The notes beneath the pieces are model-generated. The model was not told the origin of the DNA. It ran no database searches and saw nothing but the letters and a program-made list of their open reading frames with translations. The position numbers were made by a program, and so were the translations under genes. Shown here piece by piece: positions 61,779-64,000 of a DNA stretch of 64,000 nt (positions are counted from its first letter, which is position 1; the number at the start of each line of letters is the position of its first letter). Source of the DNA: QHVT01 sp036399015 (GTDB lineage Bacteria > Acidobacteriota > Thermoanaerobaculia > Gp7-AA8); assembly GCA_036399015.1 (NCBI GenBank), contig DASWNW010000062.1, positions 1 to 64,000 on the forward strand, in the 5' to 3' direction.

Positions 61779-62918
61779 ATGAACGATCCTCCATCCGCGC
61801 TCCCATTCGATGCACCACTCGAACACGCACCGACGACTGTGCGACCGCTCGTGCGTCCACTCATCCGCGGGCTCGCGATCGAAGAGATTAGTTTCGGCAA
61901 TTCGGTGGGCGCGGAGACAGGTGGGACCATGTTCAAAATGGTGGCGAACCTCTCACCCATGGGGAACACCTCCGAGAACACCCGCGAGAACACCGGCGTA
62001 ATAGCCGCGGACAACGACGATATGGGCATGCTCCGGCGGGTATTCCCAAGCTCGGTCGGGCCTGCCCGCGGACGCGATGCCGCGCTCCTTCTGCTGATCG
62101 TCCAGCTACGAATCGCATCCATTCAGCAGCTCGCGAAAGCCGCGTTCCCGACCGTGAGTATCGTGGTCGCACGCCGGCGTATTCGCGCCTTGCAGCGCGA
62201 TGGCTGGGTTCGCACATGGGATCGGCCGGTTCCAACAGGCGGCGCGCCTCGCTACGTCTACCCGACACCGAAAGCATTGCGGTGGGCGTTTCCCCGGCTC
62301 GTGGAGGTCGCGCGCGGCGGCGCGGCGGAGAGGCTGGTTCGCCTGATGATTCCGAATTCAACGAAACGGCTCGTCCAACTCGAGGACGGAGTTGAGCCGC
62401 AATGGTTCGCGCACCAGGACGAGATCAACCGCCTCGTACTCTCGCGCCACGTCGCTGCAGGCGAACGAATGGTATGGAGCTCGGCTTGGGACTGTCCCTT
62501 CCCGGACCAGCTGAACGGCCTAAAGGCGCCGCAGCCGGACTACGTGCTGGTTACAACAGACGAGCGAGCAGTTCCGGTCCTGATCTTCGGCGAACACGAT
62601 CGGGCGACAGAGCCGATTGCGCGCTGGAGCGAGAAGCTCGCGGCGTACGCCGCCGCCCGCGAGTGGAGCGAGGAGCTGTTCGGGCACTCCACGTTCATGG
62701 TGGACGTAAGTGTGGTTGATCCCGCGGGGCGCAATCCACTGAACCGCCTCGGGGCCATCGCCGAGGCCGCGCGAGAAGCCGGCTGTCTTGGCTTCGTTCG
62801 CTTGACCCTTGGCGGGTGGCTGCACGCGCTCGCTCATGACCCGATCTGGTTTTCCGGAGGCGCCGTTCCCCAACTGCGGTCTCTGAAGCCGCGAGACCAC
62901 GCGAATGCGTCGGCGTGA
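61779..62918 (+). CDS. Replication-relaxation-like protein of element C
   Basis: The 379-residue protein has an acidic N-terminal region, then a winged-helix region typical of replication-relaxation proteins (about residues 105-180: AALLLLIVQLRIASIQQLAKAAF, then RRRIRALQRDGWVRTW). A C-terminal part carries PDYVLVTTDERAVPVLIFGEHDRAT and FMVDVSVVDP, with acid and beta strands. The start is the ATG at 61779; the frame remains open upstream into the operator region. It has the position of the protein at 14645 in element A. A CTGCAAT hairpin overlaps its 3' side. Confidence 0.68.
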   Translation: MNDPPSALPFDAPLEHAPTTVRPLVRPLIRGLAIEEISFGNSVGAETGGTMFKMVANLSPMGNTSENTRENTGVIAADNDDMGMLRRVFPSSVGPARGRDAALLLLIVQLRIASIQQLAKAAFPTVSIVVARRRIRALQRDGWVRTWDRPVPTGGAPRYVYPTPKALRWAFPRLVEVARGGAAERLVRLMIPNSTKRLVQLEDGVEPQWFAHQDEINRLVLSRHVAAGERMVWSSAWDCPFPDQLNGLKAPQPDYVLVTTDERAVPVLIFGEHDRATEPIARWSEKLAAYAAAREWSEELFGHSTFMVDVSVVDPAGRNPLNRLGAIAEAAREAGCLGFVRLTLGGWLHALAHDPIWFSGGAVPQLRSLKPRDHANASA

Positions 62919-62919
62919 G

Positions 62920-62951
62920 GGTGCGCGTGAGATTGCAGCTCGTCGCGCACC
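62920..62951 (-). other. Hairpin after module 6 (CTGCAAT loop)
   Basis: GGTGCGCG (62920-62927) pairs with CGCGCACC (62944-62951), and GAG pairs with CTC, around a loop that reads CTGCAAT on the minus strand. The pairing is perfect in both parts. It lies 8 bases after the stop of the module 6 gene and one base after the stop of the convergent gene. No T-tract in either direction. Confidence 0.75.
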
Positions 62952-62959
62952 GATGCTGG

Positions 62960-63241
62960 CTACGCTCCCTTGGAGAGTTGAGCGCGGATCGCCAATCGCA
63001 GGCGCTCTACTTCCGTTTCGGTCAGGTCGATCTCGTCGTCCTCATCGGTGAAATACGCCTTGTCGTCGTACACGCCGCCGTCTTCGCCGCTGATACTCAA
63101 GAAGATCGCGGCATAGTCATTCAGGCGCTCGCCGGAGTCGTCGATGCCGTTCCGTGTGATCGCATACCGCGTGATCGTGTATGCGATCTGGATCGTCGCT
63201 TTCCCTTGATCTGCCAATGCGATCAGTTCGTCCTTCGTCAT
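62960..63241 (-). CDS. Module protein, paralogue of 16695-16973
   Basis: The 93-residue acidic protein (MTKDELIALADQGKATIQIA...) aligns over its full length with the module 1 protein: TRYAITRNGIDDSGE, YAAIFLSISGEDGGVYDD, YFTDED and RLRLAI are shared. No known domain. It has the same control elements: a CTAACCC motif 7 bases before its ATG, an upstream hairpin with reversed loop and a downstream CTGCAAT hairpin. The presence of this gene with its flanks in two elements is the best support for the module. Confidence 0.75.
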   Translation of the reverse strand: MTKDELIALADQGKATIQIAYTITRYAITRNGIDDSGERLNDYAAIFLSISGEDGGVYDDKAYFTDEDDEIDLTETEVERLRLAIRAQLSKGA

Positions 63242-63343
63242 AAACGCAGGGTTAGAGATTCAAAGAACGGCGTTAGCTGCAATCTACACGTCGCGCAGCG
63301 AAGCATGAAGCGGCGCTGACGCGCGCTGGCGAAGACTGGCGAA
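63242..63343 (-). promoter_or_regulatory. Module leader 6: box, inverted-loop hairpin, CTAACCC
   Basis: On the minus strand, box TTCGCCAGTCTTCG lies at 63343-63330. A gap of 36 bp is followed by the hairpin 63293-63268: plus-strand CGGCGTTAG, loop CTGCAAT, CTA, C, ACGTCG, 9 base pairs with one bulge. CTAACCC (63255-63249) lies 7 bases before the ATG at 63241. CCGTTCTTTGAATCT then CTAACCC matches the leader of module 1 closely. Confidence 0.75.
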
Positions 63344-63365
63344 CACCCGAGACGATCCGATCGGT

Positions 63366-63438
63366 TCTCGAAGTTCGAGACTGTCGTGCGCGGGAGCTGC
63401 GACTAGCGACCGGCCCTGAGGAGTCTCGAAGTTCGAGA
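63366..63438. promoter_or_regulatory. Second palindrome pair, 58 bp apart
   Basis: TCTCGAAGTTCGAGA at 63366-63380 and 63424-63438, exact copies of the sites at 61511 and 61569, again 58 bp from start to start. The first lies 22 bp upstream of the box of module 6. The HTH regulator at 60703 is the likely ligand. Confidence 0.7.
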
Positions 63439-63873
63439 CAATGGCTTACCCAAGCTCTGAATGCGGCACGATCCGCGGTTCAATGGGGGTGCTCACGGAG
63501 GAGTGCCCCTTCACATCACGGACCTTCCACGCCGCTTGTGCCGGCGCGGAAGAGCAGGGTGGGACGACGCTCTCTCGCGGTCGGCCCGTGCGGTCGAGTA
63601 ACCCGCTGCCGATCACATGCGCCGCCTTTTGTGCGCGCCGATCTACCGCAGTGACTCGTACTGCGCGTCGCCGGTCGCGCGAGGGCGTCGTCCTCCCAAC
63701 GCACATCCTCCTCTTCAGCGCCCTCGCGCGGGCGATGCGGTCGCCGCGACCAGCCGTCGATCCCGCTCGTGCCCTGCGCACCTGATCGACCGTGCCGGCG
63801 TCGGACCGGACGCACTGCGTCGTTCGCCCGAGGGCGCTGAGCCATGACATCACACCAGACGGGGAGGAAGTCT
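63439..63873. other. No gene recognised
   Basis: 435 bases after the second palindrome pair contain only arginine-rich chance frames on both strands. A Shine-Dalgarno (GGGGAGGAAG, 63861-63870) at the right end serves the next gene. Confidence 0.5.
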
Positions 63874-64000
63874 ATGTATCTCTCAAACATTCGATCGAAG
63901 CCATACACGGTCATCAACGGGAAGGATTTTGCGGTCTATCGCTGGTTCGCGCCCGCGTCTCAAGCACCGGTCTTCATCCAGGTCGCCGGCCGCACAGCAC
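63874..64000 (+). CDS. 5' end of a gene, cut by the window edge
   Basis: From the ATG at 63874, preceded by GGGGAGGAAG three bases upstream, 42 codons are open to the window end. They encode MYLSNIRSKPYTVINGKDF then AVYRWFAPASQAPVFIQVAG. The good Shine-Dalgarno and protein-like sequence support a real gene. The remainder is outside the window; no family can be assigned. Confidence 0.6.
   Translation, partial: MYLSNIRSKPYTVINGKDFAVYRWFAPASQAPVFIQVAGRTA

Noticed and set aside
63441..63853. Open frames on both strands after the second palindrome pair
   Set aside because: Both are arginine-rich and overlap fully; neither has a ribosome-binding site or motif.
1..64000. CRISPR arrays
   Set aside because: No series of short direct repeats with regular unique spacers was found. 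The repeats at 1-128 have no spacers.

Overview
The window is a GC-rich bacterial chromosome segment made mostly of accessory and mobile DNA. Several genes point to a diderm or at least surface-elaborate bacterium: lipoproteins with lipoboxes, a secreted subtilase ending in SLH repeats, Ig-like repeat proteins and a 2,006-residue Rhs protein. No ribosomal or other marker gene is present, so the phylum cannot be assigned.

Layout. 1-128: tandem 43-bp palindromic repeats. 768-7529: a host-like stretch on the minus strand. It has a zinc-ribbon membrane protein, a phytanoyl-CoA-dioxygenase-like enzyme, a DUF4209 remnant, and a five-gene operon joining an ECF-type transporter (S, dual ATPase, T) to a terpene-cyclase-like protein and a membrane protein. 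7629-22610: element A, starting at tRNA-Gly(CCC). It carries an excisionase, a tyrosine integrase, a conjugation/mobilisation-like block (membrane protein, coiled-coil protein, VirD4-like ATPase, replication-relaxation-like protein), then a RepB-like primase, small phage/plasmid-type genes, SSB and an inactive-looking S24 protein. 22744-29519: secreted proteins. 29575-35095: two stand-alone Xer-like catalytic domains, each followed by the same dif-like site. Together they bracket a 4.8-kb cassette with an operon of HTH, zinc-binding and paired (intact and broken HExxH) peptidase-like genes. 35375-43507: a restriction island (PIN-like protein, a nuclease plus methyltransferase pair, and a type IIG enzyme). 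43522-44108: a DUF2958 module. 44431-51886: Rhs toxin and immunity-like genes. 51955-55809: nuclease and Ig-domain genes, one frameshifted. 55985-64000: element C. It begins at a tRNA-Thr(GGT) 3' fragment and carries two convergent integrases, a second VirD4-like ATPase, two HTH proteins and a second replication-relaxation protein.

The most unusual signal is a recurrent gene module in element A, at the DUF2958 locus and in element C. It consists of a box (consensus TTCGMCASTCTT), 34-36 bp, a hairpin whose loop reads ATTGCAG in the sense of the gene, a CTAACCC-like motif 7-8 bases before the ATG in place of a Shine-Dalgarno sequence, the gene, and a second hairpin with the loop inverted (CTGCAAT). 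Stems differ completely between copies but still pair; loop, box and spacing are kept. The genes include ssb, DUF2958, the GLDMYLS family and two paralogous 92-93-residue proteins. This looks like a dedicated expression or mobility unit of these elements. An ssDNA-promoter-like role during transfer is one hypothesis, inferred only from architecture.
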